DNA from: CBDDHT01 sp965227905
Lineage (GTDB): Bacteria; Pseudomonadota; Alphaproteobacteria; Rhizobiales; Methyloligellaceae
NCBI GenBank assembly: GCA_965227905.1
Contig: OZ245780.1
Location: 1,054,001-1,118,000, forward strand
DNA: 64,000 nucleotides
Direction of reading: 5' to 3'
Part shown: positions 43,952 to 52,371 of the stretch, in pieces
Layout of the letters: every line of letters starts with the position of its first letter
Numbering within the stretch: the first letter of the stretch is position 1
Translations under genes and position numbers: made by a program
The notes under the pieces: model-generated
The model's input: only the letters and a program-made list of their open reading frames with translations
Told to the model about the DNA's origin: nothing
The model's database searches: none

Positions 43952-44096
43952 TTTTCCTTCACAGAGTTTGATCAGCGGTTTGAATGTGCGTTGCTCGATG
44001 ATGGGACGCAGCCATCATCGTTCATCAGGCCTTCAGGCAAGTCTATGACATGCCTAGAGATCTCGTCCTCCCAGACCCCACGCCTGGCCGAGGTGG

Positions 44097-44126
44097 CTTG
44101 ATTTCAGAGAGTTTCACACCCATATT
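44097..44126 (+). promoter_or_regulatory. Candidate heat-shock (RpoH) promoter of hsp20
   Basis: CTTGATT (44097-44103) and ACCCATAT (44118-44125), separated by 14 bp, resemble the sigma-32 boxes CTTGAAA and CCCCATnT. They lie about 115 bp upstream of a small heat-shock gene. Assigned by eye. Confidence 0.45.
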
Positions 44127-44129
44127 CGC

Positions 44130-44240
44130 AATGAGATCGGTTGGTGCCTCTGGGGCCAGCCATAAGTGTCGCGGGTCCCCCAGGACTGCGAAAAACAATT
44201 TGCCGGACATGGCTAGGTCGCTTTTGAAAGGGCTGCATCA
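44130..44240 (+). promoter_or_regulatory. Candidate ROSE-like RNA thermometer in the hsp20 5' UTR
   Basis: The last leader hairpin can pair TCGCTT (44218-44223) with AAGGG (44228-44232), leaving one bulged G and a TTGA loop. This is the U(U/C)GCU anti-Shine-Dalgarno arrangement of ROSE elements, and it would mask the AAAGGG ribosome-binding site 8 bases before the ATG. ROSE elements are common ahead of small heat-shock genes in Rhizobiales. The upstream hairpins were not folded in detail. Confidence 0.45.
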
Positions 44241-44666
44241 ATGTCGCGGACGTCCATACTATCGAGTCCTCTATTGTTGGGCTTCGAGCAAATCGAGCAG
44301 GTTCTCGATCGCGTCGGCAAAGCGTCCGGCGATGGGTATCCTCCTTACAACATCGAACGGCTGGATGGCTCTGACAGTGCGGCAGAGCGGTTGCGGATAA
44401 CGCTCGCTGTTGCCGGATTCACGCGCGATCAACTGGATGTCACCGTTGAAGACAACCAGCTGACCATTCGCGGACGGCAGGAAGACGACAAGTCGCGCGA
44501 ATTCCTGCATCGCGGAATCGCGGCGAGGCAGTTTCAGCGCACGTTTGTGCTGGCCGAAGGAATTGAAGTCCGAAACGCCGATCTGGAAAACGGATTGCTG
44601 GCGATCGATCTGGAGCGACCGGAACCGGAACGCCTTAGCAGAACGATCGAGATCGGTGGCGAATAA
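44241..44666 (+). CDS. Small heat-shock protein, Hsp20/alpha-crystallin family
   Basis: A 141-residue ATP-independent holdase chaperone. A short N-terminal arm (MSRTSILSSPLLLGFEQIEQ) precedes the alpha-crystallin domain at about residues 35-130, with the usual strands RITLAVAGFTRDQLDVTVED and ADLENGLLAIDLERPEP. The C-terminal I-x-I motif appears as RTIEIGGE. It is followed by the DUF1150 gene, a constant partner in Rhizobiales. Regulation is probably by heat (see promoter and thermometer entries). Confidence 0.94.
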   Translation: MSRTSILSSPLLLGFEQIEQVLDRVGKASGDGYPPYNIERLDGSDSAAERLRITLAVAGFTRDQLDVTVEDNQLTIRGRQEDDKSREFLHRGIAARQFQRTFVLAEGIEVRNADLENGLLAIDLERPEPERLSRTIEIGGE

Positions 44667-44765
44667 GGCCGACACCGCGACCCAAGTATTAGAGGATCGA
44701 TCCCCCAATTGCTCGCCGATCGACTATGATGGCGTGCGGGTTGATCCAGTTGAGAGGATATGACG

Positions 44766-45038
44766 ATGACCGAAAACGAAAAGCTGGATCCAAAGTCGCT
44801 TGGTGAAATGAGCGAGATTGAATTTGCCCGCCTCGGCGATGGCGAATTGGCCTATGTCAAGGAACTGGACCCCGAGGAAGCCGCGCGCTTGTTCCCGGCA
44901 TTGGAAGGCTTGCCCGCAGGGATCGATCTGTTTGCGCTTGTCTCGGCTGATGGGACGCCTCTTACTTTGACGGATAGCCGCTATTCCGCAATCGCGAACG
45001 CGTTCGAGCATGATCTGGAGCCGGTGAGCGTTCACTAA
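44766..45038 (+). CDS. DUF1150 family protein
   Basis: A 90-residue acidic protein of the DUF1150 family, found next to hsp20 in many Alphaproteobacteria and of unknown function. ATG 44766 is chosen because GAGAGG (44752-44757) is then 8 bases upstream; the in-frame ATG at 44760 is too close to that site. No signal peptide or membrane segment is visible. The conserved pairing hints at a role in the heat-stress response. Confidence 0.88.
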   Translation: MTENEKLDPKSLGEMSEIEFARLGDGELAYVKELDPEEAARLFPALEGLPAGIDLFALVSADGTPLTLTDSRYSAIANAFEHDLEPVSVH

Positions 45039-45186
45039 TGCACGCCTCACAAGAGCGGCATCCGGTATCGGGATAAGGCACGCATCAACACAAAGGCTGT
45101 GAGCGCGTCCCCGACGCACACGGGATCCATTGCGATTCGGCAGGTTTGCAGTCGTCTGGATTGAGAAAATCGCTGCAGGCGCGTCG

Positions 45187-45651
45187 TTACGCAGCGTGGG
45201 ATGTGGCTGCCTCTGTCAGCACCGCATAGAGTGCTGTGCTATCCTTTGAAGAGCGCAGTTTCTCTAGTGCATCGGTTCCCCGCAACAGCCGGGAGATACG
45301 GGCCAGGGCCTTCAGGTGATCGGCGCCAGCGTCTTCCGGCGCCAGCAGCAGAAATACAAGATCGACCGGCTGATCATCGATCGCGTCAAAGTCGATGGGT
45401 GTCTCCAATCGGGCAAACAGGCCCGTAATCCGGTCGAGACCCGATAGTTTTCCATGCGGGATCGCAACACCATGGCCAACACCCGTCGAGCCGAGCCGCT
45501 CGCGCTGCAAGAGCGTGTCGAATACTTCGCGTTCTGAAAGGCCTGTGAACTTTGCAGCATGCGATGCGAGTTCCTGCAGCACATGCTTCATGCTCTTGGC
45601 TTTCAGCGAGGCAATAACGCCTTCGGGTTCGATGAGATCACCTAGATCCAT
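45187..45651 (-). CDS. ptsN: PTS IIA-like nitrogen-regulatory protein EIIA-Ntr
   Basis: A 154-residue EIIA-Ntr. The phosphorylated residue is His66 in GVAIPHGKLSGL, and the fold motifs (LLQRERLGSTGVGHG, VDLVFLLLAPEDAG) are intact. It ends the nitrogen PTS chain and links phosphate status to processes such as K+ uptake and stringent response. It lies 48 bp downstream of hpf in the conserved rpoN–hpf–ptsN order. Confidence 0.97.
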   Translation of the reverse strand: MDLGDLIEPEGVIASLKAKSMKHVLQELASHAAKFTGLSEREVFDTLLQRERLGSTGVGHGVAIPHGKLSGLDRITGLFARLETPIDFDAIDDQPVDLVFLLLAPEDAGADHLKALARISRLLRGTDALEKLRSSKDSTALYAVLTEAATSHAA

Positions 45652-45699
45652 AAGCCTTCGAATCCTTGTGTGGGAGTGCAGCGACGGAGTTCGCCGACG

Positions 45700-46278
45700 T
45701 TAGCCGGCGTTTTCCGAGGGTTCGCCTGGATCGACCCAACCAATGTTCCCGTCTTCCCGACGGTAGACGACATTTATGCGTCCATGGCTGGCATTGCGGA
45801 AAACAAGCACAGGCTTGTCGGACACGTCCATTCGCATCACAGCATCGCTTACAGGCAGCACCTGGATCATTGTTTCTGTCTCGGCGATAATGACCGGATT
45901 ATCGTCTTCTACAGTCTCTTCTTCGTCCTCAGCGGCCTGAATCACATAATATGGAGCGGCTGTCTCGACGTCTTGAGCCGGTCCGTGATGATTCTTTAGT
46001 CGCCGCTTGTAACGCCGTAGACGCTTTTCCAGGCGTTCCAAAGCCAGATCCGCGCTTGCATATGCATCAGGCGCTTCACCGCGAGACTGCAGGCTCAATC
46101 CGGATTTGAGTTGGATTGAGCAATCTGTCCGGAAGTTACCCCGCTCCTTTTCGATCCGTATATGACCTGGCAGGCTCCGGCCGATAAATTTGTCGACAGC
46201 CTGCTCGATTCTCTGTGTCACATAGGTCCGTAGCGCATCGCCTACGTCCAAATTCTTGCCAGTAACCTGTAAATCCAT
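45700..46278 (-). CDS. hpf: Ribosome hibernation-promoting factor, long form
   Basis: A 192-residue long HPF. The N-terminal ribosome-binding domain starts MDLQVTGKNLDVGDAL and the C-terminal dimerisation domain contains VLVFRNASHGRINVVYRR. A charged linker (EDEEETVEDD) joins them. Long HPFs dimerise 70S ribosomes to 100S in stationary phase. The frame extends to 46347, but ATG 46278 with AGGA about 11 bases upstream gives the family's standard N-terminus. Confidence 0.93.
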   Translation of the reverse strand: MDLQVTGKNLDVGDALRTYVTQRIEQAVDKFIGRSLPGHIRIEKERGNFRTDCSIQLKSGLSLQSRGEAPDAYASADLALERLEKRLRRYKRRLKNHHGPAQDVETAAPYYVIQAAEDEEETVEDDNPVIIAETETMIQVLPVSDAVMRMDVSDKPVLVFRNASHGRINVVYRREDGNIGWVDPGEPSENAG

Positions 46279-46558
46279 TCCGCCCGGGATCCTAATGTCA
46301 AGACCATTTGGCCCGAGCCGCATGTCACAGAATGTGCCGGGCGCCAACGAAGTCTACCATCTGGCGCGCCCTCACCGTCAACCGCATTGACGAGACTGGC
46401 CCTCAGTTATGGGCGCGGAACCTAGACCAACGCGGCAAGCGCTGTCAAACACAAAGACGGGCCATGATTGCCGTGCTGTCGAGTCGGCTCAGCGCCTGAA
46501 TATCTGCTGTAAAGTCCTGTTTTCCGGTAAAAAAATGAAATCCAAGTTCGCAAGCAAC

Positions 46559-48085
46559 TCAGCTATGTGCCCGCAATGCAAGTTTCTTCTCGCGCCGCCT
46601 TTGTACCGATGAAGGAATGCGCAAGGCTTCGCGATATTTCGCCACAGTTCGGCGGGCAATCTCCACGCCTTGTTTTTCCAGCAGGTCGACGATCTTGTCG
46701 TCGGAGAGGATCCGATCGACCGGTTCCTCGTCGATCAGTTGCTTGATGCGATGACGGACGGATTCGGACGAATGTGCATCGCCAGCTCCGGACGACGCGA
46801 TTGCTGATGTGAAGAAATATTTGAGCTCGAATATGCCGCGTGACGTCGCCATGTATTTGTTTGTCGTCACCCGGCTGACGGTCGACTCATGCATGTTGAT
46901 GGCATCGGCGATTGTCTTCAGATTGAGCGGCCGGAGATGCTGTACGCCGTATGTGAGAAAGGCGTCCTGCTGACGGACGATCTCCTTGGCGACTTTCAGG
47001 ATGGTGCGTGCACGCTGATCGAGGCTTTTGACCAGCCAGTTTGCCGTCTGCAGGCAATCGTGGATGTAGGTCTTGTCGTCGCTGGACGTTGCCGATCCGC
47101 TGACGGTTGCATAGTAGGATTGATTGACCAGCACCTTCGGAAGCGTATCGGAGTTCAACTCAACGTGCCAACTACTGTCGGGAAGTTGGCGGACAGTGAC
47201 GTCCGGGACGACCGGTTGAACGGCTGTATGACCAAATTTGAGCCCCGGTTTGGGATTGAGCGCCTTGATCTCGGCGATCATGTCCAGCAGTTCGTCCTGG
47301 TCGCATGCACATGCCCGTCCCAGCGCACCTAAATCGTGCGCTGCCAGAAGGCTCAGATTGTCAATCAGTGCAGCGATGGCAGGGTCGTAACGATTGCGGT
47401 CTTTAAGCTGAAGGCTGAGGCATTCCCCAAGGGACCGTGCGAAGACACCTGCCGGGTCGAATGTCTGCAGTGTCTGAAGCGTTTCTTCGACCAGTTCCAT
47501 CGGCGCCGAAAGCCGCTCGGCAAGTCCATCAAGATCGCCGCTGAGATAGCCGGCCTCATCGACGAGGTCGATCAGATGGCGCCCTATGAGACGCTTTGCC
47601 GGATCAGCTATTGCCAGAAGGAGCTGTTCATTCAGATGATCCTGGAGACTGATGTCCTCAGCAACAAAGGCCTCGAGGTTGGCATCTCCGTCACGCGGTG
47701 CCGCTTTGCCGTTAACCGTCGACCAGCTTGAGTCTGCGACAGGTTGCACGACGGCATCGCCGCCCGAATCAGGATTGAGGTTCTCGGAGTCGGTATCAAA
47801 GACTTCTGCCGGATTGCTGGCGATCGGCTCACTTCCGAGATCGAGCCACTCTTCATCACCTGCGTTGGCGGTGGCATCGGACGCTTCTGGCTCGCCGTTC
47901 GCCTCTGCCTGAGGGCCATCATTGCCTTCTACATGCTCAAGCAGCGGATTCCGCTCGAGTTCGGCCTCGACATAGGCTGACAACTCCATATTGGAGAGCT
48001 GCAGCAGCTTGATTGCCTGCTGCAGTTGCGGCGTCATGACGAGGCCTTGCGCCTGCCTCATCTCGAGTTTTGCCGTCAGCGCCAT
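46559..48085 (-). CDS. rpoN: RNA polymerase sigma-54 factor
   Basis: A 508-residue sigma-54. Region I is the Gln/Leu-rich activator-responsive N-terminus (MTPQLQQAIKLLQLSNMEL), region II is acidic (about residues 50-125), then the core-binding domain, the helix-turn-helix ESTVSRVTTNKYM, and the RpoN box ARRTVAKYREALRIPSS near the C-terminus for the -24 element. It transcribes nitrogen and other enhancer-dependent genes. Located between lptB and hpf as in most Proteobacteria. Confidence 0.97.
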   Translation of the reverse strand: MALTAKLEMRQAQGLVMTPQLQQAIKLLQLSNMELSAYVEAELERNPLLEHVEGNDGPQAEANGEPEASDATANAGDEEWLDLGSEPIASNPAEVFDTDSENLNPDSGGDAVVQPVADSSWSTVNGKAAPRDGDANLEAFVAEDISLQDHLNEQLLLAIADPAKRLIGRHLIDLVDEAGYLSGDLDGLAERLSAPMELVEETLQTLQTFDPAGVFARSLGECLSLQLKDRNRYDPAIAALIDNLSLLAAHDLGALGRACACDQDELLDMIAEIKALNPKPGLKFGHTAVQPVVPDVTVRQLPDSSWHVELNSDTLPKVLVNQSYYATVSGSATSSDDKTYIHDCLQTANWLVKSLDQRARTILKVAKEIVRQQDAFLTYGVQHLRPLNLKTIADAINMHESTVSRVTTNKYMATSRGIFELKYFFTSAIASSGAGDAHSSESVRHRIKQLIDEEPVDRILSDDKIVDLLEKQGVEIARRTVAKYREALRIPSSVQRRREKKLALRAHS

Positions 48086-48130
48086 GGTTTCGGTCTTTTG
48101 TCCCGTTTCTGCTTTGCTTCTTCTATAACG

Positions 48131-48943
48131 CTATAAAGTGAACTGATCCCCAAGATAGACGCGGCGAACATCCTCATTCGCAATAATTTCTTCCGGAGAC
48201 CCTTCTGTCAGCACCCGTCCATCGTGAATTATGTAAGCGCGATCAATCATTTCCAGCGTTTCGCGTACATTATGATCCGTAATCAGCACACCGATGCCTC
48301 GTTTGGTCAAATGGCTGACAAGGGCACGGATATCGCCGATTGCGATCGGATCGATACCGGCAAACGGCTCGTCCAGGAGCATGAAGGATGGGCGCCCTGC
48401 GAGTGCACGCGCAATCTCGACACGCCGGCGCTCACCGCCTGAGAGCGCGATGGATGGTGATTTTCGCAACCGCGTAATGCTGAATTCATCAAGCAGCGTA
48501 TCCAGTTGTTCCTGCCTTGCCTTCTTGTCGGGCTCGACCAGCTCCAGGACGGCATTGATGTTCTGCTCGACCGTAAGGCCACGAAAGATGGAGGCTTCCT
48601 GCGGCAGATAGCCGATCCCCAGCCTGGCGCGCCTATACATCGGGAACCGTGTGACATCGTTTCCATCGATCTCGATTCGCCCTTCATCCGCAGGAATGAG
48701 CCCGGTGATCATGTAGAACACCGTGGTCTTTCCGGCACCATTCGGTCCCAGTAGGCCAACCGATTCGCCGCGCGCGAGATTGAGGCTTACGCCGCGCACG
48801 ACCGGTCGTCGCTTGAAACTCTTAACAACGGATTGGACGCTCAGACGGCCTGCGGCATGCGACGGTTCACTCTGAGGAGAGTCGACCTGCGCCGGCTGTT
48901 CGGTCTGCGCACCGGGTACCGGTATGGACATCAGCTTAGCCAA
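48131..48943 (-). CDS. lptB: LPS export ABC transporter ATP-binding protein
   Basis: A 270-residue ABC ATPase. Walker A GLLGPNGAGKTTVFYM, Q-loop YLPQEASIFRGLTVEQN, signature LSGGERRRVEIARAL, Walker B FMLLDEPFAGIDP and the His switch LITDHNVRETL are all present. It powers LPS extraction with LptFG (not in the window). An N-terminal extension of about 30 residues (Gln/Ser/Pro-rich) precedes the standard start. It is 57 bp after lptA. Confidence 0.97.
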   Translation of the reverse strand: MAKLMSIPVPGAQTEQPAQVDSPQSEPSHAAGRLSVQSVVKSFKRRPVVRGVSLNLARGESVGLLGPNGAGKTTVFYMITGLIPADEGRIEIDGNDVTRFPMYRRARLGIGYLPQEASIFRGLTVEQNINAVLELVEPDKKARQEQLDTLLDEFSITRLRKSPSIALSGGERRRVEIARALAGRPSFMLLDEPFAGIDPIAIGDIRALVSHLTKRGIGVLITDHNVRETLEMIDRAYIIHDGRVLTEGSPEEIIANEDVRRVYLGDQFTL

Positions 48944-49000
48944 TGAGCCTTTCGCCCCTAGTTGAAGCGCCGACCGGTTAAGATTCGATGAAATGCTGGT

Positions 49001-49696
49001 CTATTGGGACGGGGAAGGGCGGCGGATTTCAGCGGCCCAGGGAGACGGATCCCCATTTTTCTTTGTCTTGTTTTTGTCATTCTTCTTCTTGGGCATGAAT
49101 AGACCTTTGACACGAACAGGCTTCCCGGTCTTGGCATCTCGTCGGTTCTCGAACCGGCTTTGCCCCGTCTTCAGATTGATGACGAGACGATCTCCCTTTA
49201 GCACACTACCCTCGCCTTGGGACAACACCACGTTTCCGCTAATGACCACGGTCTGTTCTTTCACATCGAAATCTGCCCGGTCGGCGGTAGCGGTCTGTTT
49301 CTTGTCGGTTGTGATGAGAACCTTGCCCTGCGCCTTGATTTTCGAGATCTCGGAGCCGGACCCGAGTCCTCCGTCGCCGCCTGTGTAAGTGACATGCAAT
49401 TCTTTGGTTCGCATCGTCATTGTGCCCTGAACGGCCTTCACATTGCCGCTGAAAATGGCGATTTTTGACGCGTCATTGACCTCAAGCGTGTCCGATTCGA
49501 TATCGATGGGTTCGTTGTTGTCGGCAGCGAATCCGGCGAAACCCTTCCCCAGTGTCTGGGCGCCGACAGGTGCGAGGCTCGCTGCAAGGATGATTGAAGC
49601 CAATCCAGCCATTACCATGATGAGCCATTTGCGAGCTGCGCCGTTCGTATCTGCGAGGGGAAGCGCTTTGGCTTGAATTCGATGGTTTCTTTTCAT
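49001..49696 (-). CDS. lptA: Lipopolysaccharide transport periplasmic protein
   Basis: A 231-residue LptA/OstA protein. A hydrophobic export segment (WLIMVMAGLASIILAASLAP, residues about 24-43) is followed by the OstA jelly-roll (PIDIESDTLEVNDASKIAIF, KELHVTYTG, ADFDVKEQTVVISGNVVLSQ). It forms the periplasmic LPS bridge. The tail is Lys/Asn-rich. Its ATG overlaps the lptC stop by 4 bp. Confidence 0.93.
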   Translation of the reverse strand: MKRNHRIQAKALPLADTNGAARKWLIMVMAGLASIILAASLAPVGAQTLGKGFAGFAADNNEPIDIESDTLEVNDASKIAIFSGNVKAVQGTMTMRTKELHVTYTGGDGGLGSGSEISKIKAQGKVLITTDKKQTATADRADFDVKEQTVVISGNVVLSQGEGSVLKGDRLVINLKTGQSRFENRRDAKTGKPVRVKGLFMPKKKNDKNKTKKNGDPSPWAAEIRRPSPSQ

Positions 49697-50391
49697 TCGG
49701 CTTTCACCAGTTTGTTCGCCGGGCGTTTGCGCATATGTACGCGGACCTTGTCTCGGAAGAAGACGCGGCTCTCCGGAACCCTGATTTCGAGTGTGTTGGC
49801 ATGGACCGTCCCATTCAGAAGGCGTACCACAACCGGGTCGTGGCTTCGCATCGTCTGCGACTTCATGTCCATGGTCGCGGTTTTCAAGCTTGCCGACATT
49901 CCCTTGGAGGTGGTCACCTCGATATTGCCGAACAAGTCGAGTTTTTCATCCTTCGTATAGAACGTGCCTTTGGGGGCGGTCAGTTTCGACCAGGACTTTT
50001 TCGCATCGAGCATTTCCGCTTTAATCGTATTCAGGCGGAGCGTATCGGGCTTGCTGATATCCTGCTCTGCATAGTCGGCTGTAACCTTGTACTTGCCGTT
50101 CTTGCCGGTGGCACCTTCCATCTTGGGATTGATCATTCGAAGTGCGCTGTCGCTGATCTCCACGCGGTCGACGCTGGCCGTCGAGTCTCCGAATTTGAAA
50201 GTGAGATTCGACGTTAAAAGAAATCCGACAAGCAGCAAGCCCGCAACAGAAGGCAGGGCAATCCTCAATATTCGAACGATTCGGCTGTGATTATAGGCCT
50301 TGCGAAACGCCTTCGCCCGGCGCGGGTCCAGCGGAACCACAAAGGCATGGCGATCGACGCTTGGCAGCCCCTGGTTCGCCTGGCTCGTCAT
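49693..50391 (-). CDS. lptC: LPS export system protein LptC
   Basis: A 232-residue bitopic inner-membrane protein. The transmembrane helix lies at about residues 42-64 (ILRIALPSVAGLLLVGFLLT), and the periplasmic LptC fold follows (KYKVTADYAEQDISKPDTL, FGNIEVTTSKGMSASLKTA). It hands LPS from LptBFG to LptA. First gene of the lptC–lptA–lptB–rpoN group; the stop is coupled to lptA. Confidence 0.92.
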   Translation of the reverse strand: MTSQANQGLPSVDRHAFVVPLDPRRAKAFRKAYNHSRIVRILRIALPSVAGLLLVGFLLTSNLTFKFGDSTASVDRVEISDSALRMINPKMEGATGKNGKYKVTADYAEQDISKPDTLRLNTIKAEMLDAKKSWSKLTAPKGTFYTKDEKLDLFGNIEVTTSKGMSASLKTATMDMKSQTMRSHDPVVVRLLNGTVHANTLEIRVPESRVFFRDKVRVHMRKRPANKLVKAE

Positions 50392-50659
50392 GATCCCAAT
50401 CGTATCCTATCGAGCAATTCCCGGCGCCGGTAACCCTAGCGGAGCGCCACAGATTTGCTACAAGCAGTTTTCCGGAGCGAAGATGTCTTGCGACGATATC
50501 GCGGTTCGCTCCAGCGCAATGGCCTCACGCTACGCGAGATACACTGCGTTCCAAATTTGATCACATTGCGACGCAACATAGCGCCTTGTCGACATGTTTT
50601 CGATGTCACGAATAATTGTTCAAACAGAACATGCACAGTCGCGCACAGTACTGATGTGC

Positions 50660-51271
50660 TTAATGCGAGAAAATGTCTTCGTCTTGCCAGCCCTTGAGAT
50701 CGAGTTCGGCCCGCATCGGCAGGAAACCGAAGCAGGTTTGGGCTATTTCCATACGCGCTTCCCGCGTGAGCATCATATCCAGCTTCTCTTTCAGCGCGTG
50801 CAAATGCAGCACATCGGATGCCGCATAGTTCAACTGTTCTCTAGACAGGTCTTTTGCGGCCCAATCAGAGGATTGCTGTTGCTTCGAGAGATCGAGACCG
50901 ATCAATTCCCTGCACAGGTCTTTAAGACCGTGGCGGTCCGTATAGGTTCTCACCAGCCGCGATGCGACCTTCGTGCAGTAAACCGGCGTCGTCATGATGC
51001 CGAGATAGCGGTGGATGACGGCCAGATCAAAGCGGGCAAAGTGATAGATCTTCAGGACATCCGGATCGGCGAGTACGCGTTTTAGATTGGGCGCGTCATA
51101 GCCATCCGGCTCGAACTGCACGAGATGGGCTGTTCCGTCGCCCGACGACATTTGAATAAGGCAGAGACGATCTCTTAGCGGGTTAAGACCCTGGGTCTCC
51201 GTATCGATCGCGATCGATCTGCCAAAATCGATATCGGACGGAAGATCGCCTTGATGCAGCTCGACAGTCAT
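50660..51271 (-). CDS. nrnC: NrnC-type 3'-5' exoribonuclease (RNase D-like DEDDy)
   Basis: A 203-residue DEDDy exonuclease consisting only of the catalytic domain. Active-site residues are Asp23 and Glu25 (AIDTETQGL), Asp82 (HFARFDLAV), and Tyr149 with Asp153 (NYAASDVLHLHAL). The HRDC domains of full RNase D (about 375 residues) are absent. This length and architecture match NrnC, the enzyme that clears di- and oligoribonucleotides in Alphaproteobacteria lacking Orn. It stands alone, 268 bp upstream of lptC. Confidence 0.9.
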   Translation of the reverse strand: MTVELHQGDLPSDIDFGRSIAIDTETQGLNPLRDRLCLIQMSSGDGTAHLVQFEPDGYDAPNLKRVLADPDVLKIYHFARFDLAVIHRYLGIMTTPVYCTKVASRLVRTYTDRHGLKDLCRELIGLDLSKQQQSSDWAAKDLSREQLNYAASDVLHLHALKEKLDMMLTREARMEIAQTCFGFLPMRAELDLKGWQDEDIFSH

Positions 51272-51487
51272 GGAGTTAAGCCTTGGGCAGCGCGTCTCGG
51301 AAATGATGGTGCTCAGAAGGCGAGCACGGTGGTCTTGGAACTACATGATGTTACGACACTTAAGTCAAAGCCGCCAACCCAGGACACCACTCGGCAAACC
51401 ATCGCGGATAGGCTTATGCCCGAGCGACCTTGTTCGAACTTAGCAGTGCCGAGGCTTAATCATATACGCAATTACACTGGATTCTTG

Positions 51488-52339
51488 TCAACCCGGCGGT
51501 GAGGCCGACCTTGGCGCGAGACCAAGAATCTTTCGTGCCTCAGTCGGCGACGCTGGTCGACGACCATAGTCAGCCGCCACGCCGGCGATCTGCGACACGA
51601 ACTCGGCATTGCTCACTGCCAGGCGGTCCTTTGTGATCTTCAAATTATCTTCCAGTCCGGTGCGGCAATGGCCACCTAACTCCAGGCTCCATTTGTTCAC
51701 CTCGAACTGATGCCGGCCGATCCCGGCGGCCGTCCAAGTCGCGTTGGGCAGGATTTCGTTTTTTTCCGAAACTAGGAATTCCAGCAGGGAGCGTCGGGCG
51801 GGGAGTGCATTCGGGATGCCCATGACGAATTGAATGTGTGGTGGGTCCTTCAGCAGTCCTTTTTCAACCAGTTTTGCGGCGTTGTAGAGCATCGCCGCGT
51901 CGAACACCTCGATTTCCGGTTTGATGTTGTTGGCCAGCATGCGCTGCGCGAGAGCTTGCACGAACTCGGGCGGGTTCTCGTAGATGCTTGTCGGAAAATT
52001 CACCGAGCCGGTTGCCAGCGACGCCATGTCCGGTTTTAGGTGAAGCATGGCGCCACGCGCATTCTGATCGCGCCCGCGCCCGCCGGTGGAGAACTGGACA
52101 ATCATACCAGGGCAGTGTTCCTGGATACCTTCCTGGACACGCGCAAAACGTTCTGGTTCAGAGCTTGGGTTTCCGTTCGCGTCCCGCACATGTATGTGCG
52201 CCAGAGAAGCACCCGCCTCGTATGCCTCCTGCGTGGACTCGATCTGTTCCTGTGACGTCACCGGGACCGCTGGATTGTCCTTTTTCGTTGGGAGGGCACC
52301 GGTGATGGCAATGGTGATTATGCAAGGCGTGCCTGACAT
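51488..52339 (-). CDS. Beta-keto acid cleavage enzyme (BKACE, Kce family)
   Basis: A 283-residue TIM-barrel enzyme of the BKACE (DUF849) family. The family transfers the acyl part of a beta-keto acid to CoA using acetyl-CoA and releases acetoacetate; the prototype is 3-keto-5-aminohexanoate cleavage enzyme. The zinc-binding pair His48/His50 lies in AHIHVRDANG, and the metal/substrate Glu in KPEIEVFDAAML. VQFSTGGRGRDQ and WTAAGIGRHQF are also family stretches. ATG 52339 has GGAG about 10 bases upstream; the frame opens further to a TTG at 52375. It is the last gene of an operon with carboxyltransferase and biotin carboxylase (33-bp gap). Confidence 0.92.
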   Translation of the reverse strand: MSGTPCIITIAITGALPTKKDNPAVPVTSQEQIESTQEAYEAGASLAHIHVRDANGNPSSEPERFARVQEGIQEHCPGMIVQFSTGGRGRDQNARGAMLHLKPDMASLATGSVNFPTSIYENPPEFVQALAQRMLANNIKPEIEVFDAAMLYNAAKLVEKGLLKDPPHIQFVMGIPNALPARRSLLEFLVSEKNEILPNATWTAAGIGRHQFEVNKWSLELGGHCRTGLEDNLKITKDRLAVSNAEFVSQIAGVAADYGRRPASPTEARKILGLAPRSASPPG

Positions 52340-52371
52340 GAGATCAACTCCAACGAGACTTTTAATCGCGT

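Noticed and set aside
44050..44400. Plus-strand frame of 116 codons before and across hsp20
   Set aside because: It is out of frame with hsp20, shows no domain, and covers the leader where a promoter and RNA thermometer are more plausible.
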